DNA of 64,000 bases from Massilia norwichensis. Lineage in GTDB: Bacteria; Pseudomonadota; Gammaproteobacteria; Burkholderiales; Burkholderiaceae_D. The stretch is from the NCBI RefSeq assembly GCF_024753245.1, contig NZ_JANUGX010000010.1:1-64000 (forward strand), given 5' to 3'. The notes below the pieces were generated by a model. That model ran no database searches and was not told the origin of the DNA. It saw only the letters and a program-made list of their open reading frames with translations. This document shows positions 18,272 to 26,315 of this stretch, piece by piece. Position numbers and translations under genes: made by a program. Every line of letters begins with the position of its first letter. Position 1 is the stretch's first letter.

Positions 18272-19600
18272 GTGGCTAAGCACATCGCAGTCATCGGCGG
18301 CGGCTGGGCCGGTTGCGCGGCCGGCGTCGAACTGGCCGCGAAGGGCGCCCGCGTCACGCTGTTCGAGGCCGCGCGCACGCTGGGCGGCCGCGCCCGCGCC
18401 GTGCAGGCCAGGGAAGCCATGCTCGACAACGGCCAGCACATCCTGCTCGGCGCTTATGCGGACACGCTGGCGCTGCTGCGCCGGGTGGGCGTACGCGAGT
18501 CCGACGCCCTGCTGCGCCTGCCGCTGCAGATGCGCTATCCGCCGCAAAGCGGCCTGATGGACTTCGTCGCGCCGCGCCTGCCGGCCCCGCTGCACATGCT
18601 GGCGGCCCTGCTGCGCGCCAGGGGACTCGAACGCGAAGACAAGCTGGCGCTGGCCCGCTTCACCACCAGCGCGCGCTGGATGGACTGGGGCCTGAACCTC
18701 GACTGCAGCGTGGCCGAACTGCTGACCCGTTTCGGCCAGACCCCGCGCCTGATCCGCCTGATGTGGCAGCCGCTGTGCCTGGCCGCCCTGAACACGCCGA
18801 TCGAGCGCGCCTCCGCCAACGTGTTCCTGGCGGTGCTGCGCGACAGCCTGGGCGCCAGGCGCAAGGCTTCCGACATGCTGCTGCCACGGGTGCTGCTCGA
18901 CGCCCTGTTCCCCGAGGCGGCGCGCCGCTACATCGAGGCACGCGGCGGCAAGGTGCTGTGCGGTGCGCGCGTCGACGCGATCGCGCCGCAAGCCACAGGC
19001 TGGCAGGTGCGCAGCGGCGCCGACGCGGCCGAGGCCGACGCCGTGCTCCTGGCCACGCCGGCCTGGCAGAGCGCCGCCCTGCTGCGCGCCCTGCCCGAGC
19101 TGGATGCCCTGGCGGCGCAGCTGGACGCCTTCGAGTACGAGCCGATCTCGACGGTCTACCTGCAGTACGCAGCCGACCTGCGCCTGCCCCAGCCCTTCTG
19201 CGCCCTGCTCGACGATCCGGCACATGGCGCCTGGGGCCAGTTCGTGTTCGACCGCGGCCAGCTGGATCCGGGCCAGGGCGGCCTGCTGGCGGTGGTTGTC
19301 AGCGCCGCCGCCGACGCGGCCAGCCTGGAGCAGGACGCGTTGGCCACGGCGGTCGCCAGCCAGCTGGCGGCGGCCTTCCGCCAACCCGGCCTGGCGCAGC
19401 CGCGCTGGCAGCGCGTATTGACGGAAAAGCGCGCCACCTTCGCCTGCACCCCGGGCCTGGTGCGACCGGCGAACAGCACCGCCCTGCCCGGCCTGTTCCT
19501 GGCCGGCGACTACACCGCCGGCGACTATCCGGCCACCCTCGAGACGGCGGTACGCAGCGGCACGGCGGCGGCCCGCCTCACCCTCAGCCCGAAGGCGTGA
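18272..19600 (+). CDS. hpnE: Hydroxysqualene dehydroxylase HpnE (FAD-dependent)
   Basis: A 442-residue flavoprotein amine oxidase/desaturase-like enzyme that completes squalene synthesis. The N-terminal FAD-binding motif is VIGGGWAGCAAGVELAAKG, and the C-terminal FAD motif is seen in GLFLAGDYTAGDYPATLE. The start is GTG at 18272, 5 bases after hpnD; no upstream in-frame start fits the protein. Squalene-hopene cyclase is not present, so whether the product feeds hopanoids or another terpenoid is open. Confidence 0.92.
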   Translation: MAKHIAVIGGGWAGCAAGVELAAKGARVTLFEAARTLGGRARAVQAREAMLDNGQHILLGAYADTLALLRRVGVRESDALLRLPLQMRYPPQSGLMDFVAPRLPAPLHMLAALLRARGLEREDKLALARFTTSARWMDWGLNLDCSVAELLTRFGQTPRLIRLMWQPLCLAALNTPIERASANVFLAVLRDSLGARRKASDMLLPRVLLDALFPEAARRYIEARGGKVLCGARVDAIAPQATGWQVRSGADAAEADAVLLATPAWQSAALLRALPELDALAAQLDAFEYEPISTVYLQYAADLRLPQPFCALLDDPAHGAWGQFVFDRGQLDPGQGGLLAVVVSAAADAASLEQDALATAVASQLAAAFRQPGLAQPRWQRVLTEKRATFACTPGLVRPANSTALPGLFLAGDYTAGDYPATLETAVRSGTAAARLTLSPKA

Positions 19601-19725
19601 AAGCCGGTCGTCCAACCCAAACGCAGCCTGGGCCGCGAAAACTGCAGCCTGTCGCAAGGGCGTGGCGGGATGGACCCGTGACGCGTACAGTAGCATCATC
19701 GAAACAAGTGTTATCGGATTTGCAA

Positions 19726-19863
19726 ATGAACAGCCTGCTGGCCCTGCGCACCCTGCTCCTGCTCGCCTTCGTCGCCGCCGCGATGGCGGTGCTGTGGCAT
19801 CCCGGCCTGGGCGCCTCGGGCGACCCGGCGACGGACGCCATGCTGATGGTCGCGCGGAACTGA
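19726..19863 (+). CDS. Small single-span membrane peptide, unknown function
   Basis: A 45-residue open frame starting MNSLLALRTLLLLAFVAAAMAV, nearly all of the first half being one transmembrane segment, with a short polar tail ending MLMVARN. It ends 13 bases before the DUF1700-like gene and in the same direction, so it could lead that operon. The ribosome-binding site is weak and I recognise no family. It may be a real small membrane protein or a chance frame. Confidence 0.4.
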   Translation: MNSLLALRTLLLLAFVAAAMAVLWHPGLGASGDPATDAMLMVARN

Positions 19864-19876
19864 AGCGGAGCATTCG

Positions 19877-20698
19877 ATGGGAAAGCTGGAATACCTCGAG
19901 CTGCTGAAACGCGCCATGCTGGGCCTGCCGCCGGAGCTGCAGGCCAAGACCCTGGGCTACTACGAACAGCGCTTCGTCGACGGCCTGAACGCCGGACGCA
20001 GCGAACAGGAGGTGGCGCAGGAGCTTGACGAGCCGACCAGGATCGCGATGACGCTGCGCGCCAACAGCCATCAGGCGCAGCTCGGCGCGCAAGCCGGCGC
20101 CCAGGCCGGTGCCCAGGCCGCCGCGCCGCAGTTCAACGTGGCGCCGAAGCGCAACCCGGCCGGGGTGCTGCGGGTACTGGTGTCGGGCGCCGGCCTGGCC
20201 ATCTTCAACCTCTTCATGATCGTGCCGGCGATGGTGTTCACGGCCCTGCTGATGGCGCTGTACGCCGCGGCCCTGGCCTTCTACCTGAGCGGGATCGCGA
20301 TCACCGCCAGCGGCCTGGCCGGCAACAGCGAGCTGCGGCTCGACCTGCCGACCCGCTACGTCCAGATCGACAGCGACGATCCGGATGCCAAGCGCCAGAT
20401 CCGGGTCCAGATCGACGAAAAGGGCATCAACGTGCACGAGGAAGGCGCCGCCCCCGACGGCACCGAGGAAAGGCCGGCATCGCGCCTGCGCCGCGGCGCC
20501 GAGGTGGTGGCCGGCAACCAGCTGCACATCACGACCGACATGGACGCCGACTCGCGCACCACCCAGACCCTGTTCGGCTTCGGCATGGTGCTGGGCGGGA
20601 TTGCGATGTTCCTGCTGTCGCTGGTGGTGACGCGCTACGCGGCGCATGGGGTCAAGCGTTACTTCCAGATGAATTTTTCCCTGCTCAAGGGACACTGA
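19877..20698 (+). CDS. DUF1700-like (HAAS domain) membrane protein
   Basis: A 273-residue protein. The N-terminal helical domain (about 1-65, LEYLELLKRAMLGLP, YYEQRFVDG, EVAQELDEP) resembles the HAAS/DUF1700 signalling domain, often encoded near PadR regulators. An Ala/Gly/Gln-rich linker (about 70-88) follows, then two close transmembrane segments (about 95-140), a soluble middle and a last transmembrane segment (about 232-256). GGAG lies before the ATG. It is followed after 10 bases by the DUF2807-like gene. No PadR gene is nearby. Function unknown; a role in envelope stress or signalling is a guess. Confidence 0.7.
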   Translation: MGKLEYLELLKRAMLGLPPELQAKTLGYYEQRFVDGLNAGRSEQEVAQELDEPTRIAMTLRANSHQAQLGAQAGAQAGAQAAAPQFNVAPKRNPAGVLRVLVSGAGLAIFNLFMIVPAMVFTALLMALYAAALAFYLSGIAITASGLAGNSELRLDLPTRYVQIDSDDPDAKRQIRVQIDEKGINVHEEGAAPDGTEERPASRLRRGAEVVAGNQLHITTDMDADSRTTQTLFGFGMVLGGIAMFLLSLVVTRYAAHGVKRYFQMNFSLLKGH

Positions 20699-20708
20699 GA
20701 GGGCTGCC

Positions 20709-21518
20709 ATGCGCGCATTGATGAAAACCGGCTTCGCCCTGCTGCTGCTCGCCCTGCTGCTGATCGGCGCTTCCTACAGCATGCTACGGGCCCAGGGCAC
20801 GGGCGGGGCGGCGAGCGCCGGCAGCCGCCTGGTCGACACCGAAAAACGCACGCTCGGCGCGAATGTGGCCGAAGTCGACGTCAGCGGCCCGATCAACCTG
20901 ACCCTGCGCCAGGGCACCAAGGCCTCGCTCGAAGTACGCGGCGAACAGCGCCTGCTGGCCAACGTCGACACCACGGTCGAGGGCAACACCCTGCACATCG
21001 GCCCGCGCGGCATCCTGTTGCGCCATCGCCAGCCGATCGAAGTCATCCTGGTCTTGCCCACGCTCGAAAGCCTGAACATCGCCGGCAGCGGCCAGCACGA
21101 CGTCAGCGGCTTCTCCGGCGACAAAATCGAGGTCAACCTCACCGGCTCGGCCGGCCTGCGCTTCCACGGCCGCTACCGCGAGATCGAGACCGCCCTGCAG
21201 GGCAGCGGCGAGCTTGAATTCACCGCCGGAAATGCCGAGCGCGTGACGGCGGACCTCAAGGGTTCGGGCCATTTGACCCTGGTCGGGGCCGCGCGCGAAC
21301 TGCATGCGGAGCTGGCCGGCTCCGGCGAGCTGGACGCGCGTCACCTGCGCGCCGAGCAGGTCGAGCTGCAGCACCAGGGCTCGGGCACCAGCGCCGTCTA
21401 TGCGAGCAAGCGGGTGCAGGTCGAGATGACGGGCAGCGGCGAATCCACCGTCCATGGCAACCCCGACAACCGCGCCGTCAGCCGCAACGGCAGCGGCAGC
21501 GTGCATTTCGAGGACTGA
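20709..21518 (+). CDS. Head GIN domain (DUF2807) exported protein
   Basis: A 269-residue protein with an N-terminal hydrophobic segment (about 7-27) that is a signal peptide or anchor. The rest is a beta-helix-like repeat built on G-S-G turns (IAGSGQHDV, LTGSAGL, LQGSGEL, LKGSGHL, LAGSGEL, HQGSGTS, MTGSGES, NGSGSV), the hallmark of the DUF2807 family. It therefore probably sits in the periplasm or on the surface. It is co-transcribed with the DUF1700-like gene. Function is not established for the family. It ends within a perfect dyad shared with the convergent neighbour. Confidence 0.8.
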   Translation: MRALMKTGFALLLLALLLIGASYSMLRAQGTGGAASAGSRLVDTEKRTLGANVAEVDVSGPINLTLRQGTKASLEVRGEQRLLANVDTTVEGNTLHIGPRGILLRHRQPIEVILVLPTLESLNIAGSGQHDVSGFSGDKIEVNLTGSAGLRFHGRYREIETALQGSGELEFTAGNAERVTADLKGSGHLTLVGAARELHAELAGSGELDARHLRAEQVELQHQGSGTSAVYASKRVQVEMTGSGESTVHGNPDNRAVSRNGSGSVHFED

Positions 21519-21533
21519 GCAGGCTCAGTCCTC
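21510..21533. terminator. Perfect dyad spanning two convergent stop codons
   Basis: GAGGACTGAGC (21510-21520) and GCTCAGTCCTC (21523-21533) are exact reverse complements separated by AG. The stops of the DUF2807-like gene and of the convergent flavoprotein gene both lie inside, so both proteins end Glu-Asp. It could fold in either transcript and act as a two-way stop, but no T-tract follows. Confidence 0.45.
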
Positions 21534-22781
21534 GCGGCCCAGCCAGTCGAGGGCGCCCCGGCCCGCCGCGCGCCCGCTGCCGAAGCAGGCGGTGAGCAGG
21601 TAACCGCCGGTCGGGGCTTCCCAGTCCACCATTTCGCCGGCCACGAACACGCCCGGCAACGCGCGCAACATGCCGGCCTGGCCGACCAGCGCCTCGAAAC
21701 GCACCCCGCCGCCGCTGCTGATCGCTTCGTCGATCGGGCGCGGCCGGACGAGCTTCAGCGGCAGCGCCTTGATGGCCCGCGCCAGCCTGGCCGGATCCGC
21801 ATACTCGTCCTTGCTCAGGCATTCGTGCAGCAGGCCCGATTTCACGCCCTTGATCCCGAGCCGGCTTTGCAGGTGGCTGGACATCGAACGGGTGCCGCGC
21901 GGATGCGTCACCTCGGCCAGTACGCGCGCGGCATCGTGATCGGGCAGCAGGTCGATCCAGACCGTCGCCTCGCCATCGCGCAGGATGCGGTCGCGGATGT
22001 GTGCGGACAGCGCATAGACCAGGCTGCCCTCGATGCCGGTGGCGGTGACCACGAACTGGCCCTTGCGGTAGAGACCATGGCCGTCCGCGTCCTGCACCGC
22101 CAGGCCGACCGTGGTCAGCGGCGCGCCGGCGTGGCGGCTGCTGAAATGCGCACTCCAATCGGTATCGAAACCGCAGTTCATCGGCACCAGCGGCGCCAGC
22201 TCGACGCCTTTTTCGCTGAGCAGCGGCACCCAGGCCCCGTCCGAACCCAGGCGCGCCCAGCTCGCCCCGCCCAGCGCCAGCACGGTCGCATCGGCGGCGT
22301 CCAGCCGTTCGCCGTCCGGGGTGGCGAACACCAGTTGCCCCTCGCGCCAGCCCAGCCAACGATGGCGCATGTGGAAGCGCACGCCATTCTCGCGCAGGCG
22401 GTGCAGCCAGGCGCGCAGCAGCGGCGCGGCCTTCATATCGGTCGGGAACACGCGGCCCGAGCTGCCGACGAAGGTATCGACGCCGAGGCCATGGATCCAC
22501 TCGCGCACCTGCTGCGGGCTGAAGCCGGCCAGCCAGGCTTCGACCTCGGCGCGGCGCTTGCCGTAGCGGCCGGCGAAGGCGTCGAAGTCCTCGGAATGGG
22601 TGATGTTCATGCCGCCCTTGCCGGCCAGGAGGAACTTGCGTCCCACGGAGGGCATGGCGTCGTACAGGTCGACCTGTACGCCGCCGGCGGACAGGATCTC
22701 GGCCGCCATCAGGCCGGCGGGGCCGCCGCCGATGACGATGGCGCGGCGTGCGGAATCAGGCGTTTGGGGGTGGGTGCTCAT
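21525..22781 (-). CDS. HI0933-like NAD(P)/FAD-dependent oxidoreductase (TIGR03862 type)
   Basis: A 418-residue flavoprotein of the HI0933/YhiN family. The Rossmann FAD motif IVIGGGPAGLMAAEILSAGG starts near residue 15. The family signature GRKFLLAGKGGMNITHSED (about 47-65) and C-terminal GVFVAGEMVDWEAPTGGYLL are present. The substrate is unknown for this family. It is transcribed alone, convergent with the DUF2807-like gene and divergent from the operator region at 22.8 kb. Confidence 0.85.
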   Translation of the reverse strand: MSTHPQTPDSARRAIVIGGGPAGLMAAEILSAGGVQVDLYDAMPSVGRKFLLAGKGGMNITHSEDFDAFAGRYGKRRAEVEAWLAGFSPQQVREWIHGLGVDTFVGSSGRVFPTDMKAAPLLRAWLHRLRENGVRFHMRHRWLGWREGQLVFATPDGERLDAADATVLALGGASWARLGSDGAWVPLLSEKGVELAPLVPMNCGFDTDWSAHFSSRHAGAPLTTVGLAVQDADGHGLYRKGQFVVTATGIEGSLVYALSAHIRDRILRDGEATVWIDLLPDHDAARVLAEVTHPRGTRSMSSHLQSRLGIKGVKSGLLHECLSKDEYADPARLARAIKALPLKLVRPRPIDEAISSGGGVRFEALVGQAGMLRALPGVFVAGEMVDWEAPTGGYLLTACFGSGRAAGRGALDWLGRED

Positions 22782-22819
22782 GGGCCGGCATTGTAGTCGA
22801 TCCGGGTGCTCGAAAATAT

Positions 22820-22897
22820 ATGTAAAGGGTGCTTGACATCGGATTTTTTACGGCCTACAGTGTCAAGCATGCTTTACATGACAAGTGACCTTTACAT
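22820..22897 (+). promoter_or_regulatory. Promoter with three 19-bp operator-like sites
   Basis: A sigma70 promoter TTGACA (22833-22838), 17-base spacer, TACAGT (22856-22861). Three related sites surround it. Site A 22820-22838 ATGTAAAGGGTGCTTGACA covers the -35. Site B 22861-22879 is its reverse complement with 17 of 19 matches. Site C 22879-22897 matches B at 14 of 19. A GAGGAG ribosome-binding site and ATG (22914) follow. The XRE regulator encoded second in the operon is the natural candidate to bind here and repress itself. Confidence 0.7.
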
Positions 22898-22913
22898 ACC
22901 TCGAGGAGACAAC

Positions 22914-23300
22914 ATGCATGAGAAACGCGTTACCCGCGCTTATTACATCGAACTGATGACGGCGCTCGTGGTGTATACCGTCTTGCTGTCGGCCGCGATC
23001 CGCTACGGCCGGCCGATGGAGGATGGCTGGCTGCGCACCCTGGTGCTGGTCACCCCGATGATCGGCTTCGGCCTGATGATCCGGACCATCGTGCGCCATG
23101 TCGCCCGCATCGACGAATACCAGCGCATCCGCCTGCTGGAGAACATCGCCGTCGCCGCCGCGATCACGCTGGCCGGCACCTTCACCTACGGTTTTCTCGA
23201 GACCGCCGGCTTCCCCAAGATCTCGATGTTCTGGGTCTGGATCGGCATGGGCGTCAGCACCGGCGCCGTGACCTTCATGCGCAAGGTGCTCGACCGATGA
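22914..23300 (+). CDS. Four-helix membrane protein, first gene of a regulator operon
   Basis: A 128-residue protein with about four transmembrane segments (near 13-30, 44-62, 80-98 and 104-120). Upstream in-frame ATGs exist, but GAGGAG 5 bases before this ATG and the promoter at 22833-22861 fix the start. It ends with ATGA overlapping the XRE regulator. Small membrane proteins paired with a YgzD-like XRE regulator are common in bacteria (DUF2178-like), but I cannot assign a family with certainty. Function unknown. Confidence 0.8.
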   Translation: MHEKRVTRAYYIELMTALVVYTVLLSAAIRYGRPMEDGWLRTLVLVTPMIGFGLMIRTIVRHVARIDEYQRIRLLENIAVAAAITLAGTFTYGFLETAGFPKISMFWVWIGMGVSTGAVTFMRKVLDR

Positions 23301-23500
23301 AGAACCTGATCCGCGACCTGCGCGGCGAACGCGGCTGGAGCCAGGCCCACCTGGCCGACCTGCTGAGCGTCTCGCGCCAGACCGTGATCGCCATCGAGAC
23401 CGGCAAGTACGACCCGAGCCTGCCGCTGGCCTTCGCGATTTCCAGACTGTTTGCACGACCGATCGAAACCATCTTCTTCCCAGACCAGGAGCCAGCATGA
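23297..23500 (+). CDS. Small XRE-family transcriptional regulator (YgzD-like)
   Basis: A 67-residue protein that is essentially one helix-turn-helix domain. It has RGERGWSQAHLADLLSVSRQTVIAIETGKYDPSLPLAF, followed by the IETIFF motif typical of the YgzD-like subgroup, which works as dimers. It overlaps the genes on both sides by ATGA (23297-23300 and 23497-23500), so all three are one translationally coupled operon. Its likely targets are the 19-bp sites at 22820-22897. Confidence 0.88.
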   Translation: MKNLIRDLRGERGWSQAHLADLLSVSRQTVIAIETGKYDPSLPLAFAISRLFARPIETIFFPDQEPA

Positions 23501-24471
23501 GCCTCTTCACCTGCCGCAAACCCTACGCGCTTTTCCCCGTCGCCGTCGGCGTCCTCGTTGCGATGCTCTCGTCCGGACCAGGCCACGCAGCGGAAACGGC
23601 CGCCCCGCCGGCCAACCGCTTCGCCGCCACCATCGCCCCGGCCGAGCGCTTCGAGATCGATGGCGTGCTGGTGGAGAAGCACGGCAAGGCGGACCGACCC
23701 GGTCGCCCGCTGATCCTGATCCCGGGCCTGGCCACCGGCGGCTGGGTGTGGCAGGAAACGGTGCGCGCCTTCAGCGGCGAGCATGCCGTCTACGTCCTGA
23801 ACCTGCCCGGCTTCGACGGCCGCCCCGCGGCGCCGGCCAAGGCCTTCGACGCGGCGCGTGCCGCGGTGGCGAAGCTGATCGAACAGCGCCGCCTGGACAA
23901 GCCGGTCATCGTCGGCCATAGCCTGGGCGCGACCATGGCCATCGCCGTGGCCGAGGACAAACCGGCGCAGGTGGGCGGCGTGGTCGCCATCGACGGCCTG
24001 CCTGTCATGCCCGGCACCGAGGACCTGCCGCCGGCCGAGCGCAGCCGCTATGCGCAGACCATGAAGGCGCGGCTGGCCGGCGCCAACGCGTCGCTGTTCG
24101 CCTCGCAGCAGCAAGGCTATATGCGCACCATCGGCGTGATGGACATGGGCAGGGCCGACGACATCGCCCTGCTCACCGGCCGCAGCGATCCGGCATCGGT
24201 CGGCCAATATGCGGCCGACGTGATCGAACTCGACCTGCGTCCCGGCCTGAAGAACATCCAGGCGCCGGTGCTGGTGATCTCGCCCTTCTTCGACATCGAC
24301 GGCGGTGCGCAGGGGCTCACCGCCGACGCCAAGGCCGACTACTACCGCGCGCTGATGCAGGGCGCGCCGAAGATCGAGGTGGTGACGGTGGCGCCGGCGC
24401 GGCACTTCGCGATGATCGACCAGCCGCAGCAGGTCAACGACGCGATCCGCAAGTATCTGGCCTCGCTGTAA
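23497..24471 (+). CDS. Exported alpha/beta hydrolase
   Basis: A 324-residue alpha/beta-hydrolase with a signal peptide (about 1-31, ending PGHAAE). The oxyanion-loop region is ILIPGLATGGWVW (about 73-85), the nucleophile is Ser142 in VGHSLGA, and the catalytic His lies in PARHFAM near the C-terminus. It is the third gene of the regulator operon, overlapping the XRE stop by ATGA. The substrate cannot be predicted; an esterase or lactonase acting in the periplasm is likely. Confidence 0.82.
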   Translation: MSLFTCRKPYALFPVAVGVLVAMLSSGPGHAAETAAPPANRFAATIAPAERFEIDGVLVEKHGKADRPGRPLILIPGLATGGWVWQETVRAFSGEHAVYVLNLPGFDGRPAAPAKAFDAARAAVAKLIEQRRLDKPVIVGHSLGATMAIAVAEDKPAQVGGVVAIDGLPVMPGTEDLPPAERSRYAQTMKARLAGANASLFASQQQGYMRTIGVMDMGRADDIALLTGRSDPASVGQYAADVIELDLRPGLKNIQAPVLVISPFFDIDGGAQGLTADAKADYYRALMQGAPKIEVVTVAPARHFAMIDQPQQVNDAIRKYLASL

Positions 24472-24584
24472 ACACGCCGGACCATGCCGGGCTGAGGGGC
24501 GCGACATCCGGGCGGAACTACTATATGCTTTCCGGCGCGGCTCGATGGCGGCCGCGCCGTTTCCGTTCTTTCGTTAGGAGAATC

Positions 24585-25967
24585 ATGCCCCGTCTCACCA
24601 AGCTTTCCGTGGCCCTGCTGCTCGCCGGCGCCGCGTCCGTACACAGCGCGGCCTTCGCCGCCGAAGCCGCAGCCGATCGGCCCCTGCCCGCGCGCCAGGC
24701 CGAGATCGACGCCATCGTCAAGGAGATCTCGCCGCAGCGTATCCAGGCCTATGTGAATAAGCTGGTCGGCTTCGGCACCCGCCACACGATGTCGGACACG
24801 ACGTCCGAGACGCGCGGCATCGGCGCCGCGCGGCGCTGGATCAAGTCCGAGATGGAGCGCTGCGGCGCCGGCCGGCTGGAGGTGCGCTTCGACGGCCACC
24901 TGCACCCGGTCGACAACCGCATCGACAAGCCGACCGAGATCGTCAACGTGGTCGCCACCCTGCCGGGTACCCAGGCCGCTTCGAAGGACCGCCTGTACGT
25001 GGTCAGCGGCCACTACGACTCCCGCGTCACCGACGTGATGAATGCCACCGCCGACGCGCCGGGCGCCAACGACGACGCTTCCGGCACCGCGGCCGTGATC
25101 GAGATGGCCTGCGTGATGGCGCGCCACAAGTTCGACGCCACGCTGGTCTTCATGACGGTGGCGGCCGAGGAACAGGGCCTGTACGGCGCCGGCGACTTCG
25201 CGAAGAAGGCCAAGGCCGCCAGGCTGAATATCGCCGGCATGCTGAACAACGACATCATCGGCAGTTCGCACGACGAGAAGGGCAGGAAGGACGGCTCGCG
25301 CGTGCGCCTGTTCGCCGAAGGCGTGCCGCCGCTGAAGGAAGCGCCTTCGCCCGAACTGCGCACGCTGCTGGTGACCGGCGGCGAGAACGATTCGATCACG
25401 CGCCAGCTGGCGCGCCACGTCAAGGAGACCGGCGAGCGTTACGTTTCCGACTTCAAGGTCGACATCATCTACCGCCGCGACCGCTACCTGCGCGGCGGCG
25501 ACCACAGCCCCTTCCTCGACGCCGGCTATGCGGCGGTGCGCTTCACCGAGCCGAACGAAGACTTCAAGCACCAGCACCAGGACCTGCGCGTGGAACAGGG
25601 CGTGAAGATCGGCGACTATCCGGAATTCGTCGATCCCGAGTACGTGGCCCAGGTGACGCGCGTGAACGCCGCTTCGCTGGCCTCGCTGGCGCTGGCCCCG
25701 GCCGCGCCGCAAGAGGTGAAGGTCAGGACCGCGGCGCTGGACAACGGCACCGACCTGATCTGGAAGGCGAATGCCGAACCGGACGTCGCCGGCTACCGCG
25801 TGGTCTGGCGCGAGACGACCGCGCCGCTGTGGCAGGGTGCGCGCTACGTCGGCAATGTCACCACGGCGCGCGTCGACATGTCGAAGGATAACGTGCTGTA
25901 CGGCGTGCAGGCGGTGGACAAGGACGGCAACGTCAGCCCCGCCACCTACCCGCTGCCGATGCGCTGA
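24585..25967 (+). CDS. Secreted M28 family zinc aminopeptidase
   Basis: A 460-residue metallopeptidase with a signal peptide (about 1-26, ending AAFAAE). The two-zinc ligand set of M28 is visible in order: His/Asp in VVSGHYDSR, Asp in GANDDASGT, catalytic Glu pair in VAAEEQGLYG, Asp in LNNDIIGS, and His in GGDHSPFLD. A C-terminal fibronectin-like region (about 375-460, PAAPQEVKV to YRVVWRE) follows. TAGGAG lies 4 bases before the ATG; an in-frame ATG 60 bases upstream would only add an arginine-rich leader. It probably releases amino acids from peptides outside the cytoplasm. Confidence 0.87.
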   Translation: MPRLTKLSVALLLAGAASVHSAAFAAEAAADRPLPARQAEIDAIVKEISPQRIQAYVNKLVGFGTRHTMSDTTSETRGIGAARRWIKSEMERCGAGRLEVRFDGHLHPVDNRIDKPTEIVNVVATLPGTQAASKDRLYVVSGHYDSRVTDVMNATADAPGANDDASGTAAVIEMACVMARHKFDATLVFMTVAAEEQGLYGAGDFAKKAKAARLNIAGMLNNDIIGSSHDEKGRKDGSRVRLFAEGVPPLKEAPSPELRTLLVTGGENDSITRQLARHVKETGERYVSDFKVDIIYRRDRYLRGGDHSPFLDAGYAAVRFTEPNEDFKHQHQDLRVEQGVKIGDYPEFVDPEYVAQVTRVNAASLASLALAPAAPQEVKVRTAALDNGTDLIWKANAEPDVAGYRVVWRETTAPLWQGARYVGNVTTARVDMSKDNVLYGVQAVDKDGNVSPATYPLPMR

Positions 25968-25999
25968 AACCACCAATACCCGCACCGGGTAAAGCCTTA

Positions 26000-26029
26000 C
26001 GCCGCGGCGCAACACGCCGCGGCGTTTTC
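26000..26029 (+). terminator. Terminator of the M28 peptidase gene
   Basis: CGCCGCGGCG occurs at 26000-26009 and again at 26015-26024, pairing across a 5-base loop, followed by TTTTCATTT. It is 33 bases past the peptidase stop. The 348-base gap to the next gene holds this and the promoter at 26169-26225. Confidence 0.75.
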
Positions 26030-26168
26030 ATTTGTGCGGGCGCTTTTCGTCCGCTCTCCAGCGCCAGCGCAAGAAATCCTGCAAACACATGGGTAATACT
26101 CAGCGCGCATCGTGCTTTTTCGCTATGCACTGCAGCATATTTTGATGAGCAGGAGCACAACAATTGTC

Positions 26169-26225
26169 TTGACTTGTAGCGTGCTCGGCATATTCTTATG
26201 CGTACAACAAGATCTTTGAAGATCT
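26169..26225 (+). promoter_or_regulatory. Promoter and dyad before the TRAP binding protein
   Basis: TTGACT (26169-26174), 16 bases, TATTCT (26191-26196) make a plausible sigma70 promoter. AGATCTTTGAAGATCT at 26210-26225 is a 7-bp inverted repeat with a 2-base centre, close to the expected transcript start, a good operator position. The transcript would have a leader of over 100 bases. Confidence 0.5.
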
Positions 26226-26315
26226 GCAACGAACGACATACGCCTCTAGTGCGGTGGTGGTCAGAGGGGTCTGCGATTCGTCTGGTAGTCCGTATCACAT
26301 TCTTGGAGGATGTAA

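Noticed and set aside
18251..20710. 819-codon minus-strand frame opposite hpnE and the DUF1700-like gene
   Set aside because: Low-complexity translation opposite two supported genes.
22820..22897. CRISPR-like short repeats
   Set aside because: Only three degenerate copies, in both orientations, without equal spacers; they fit operators around a promoter.
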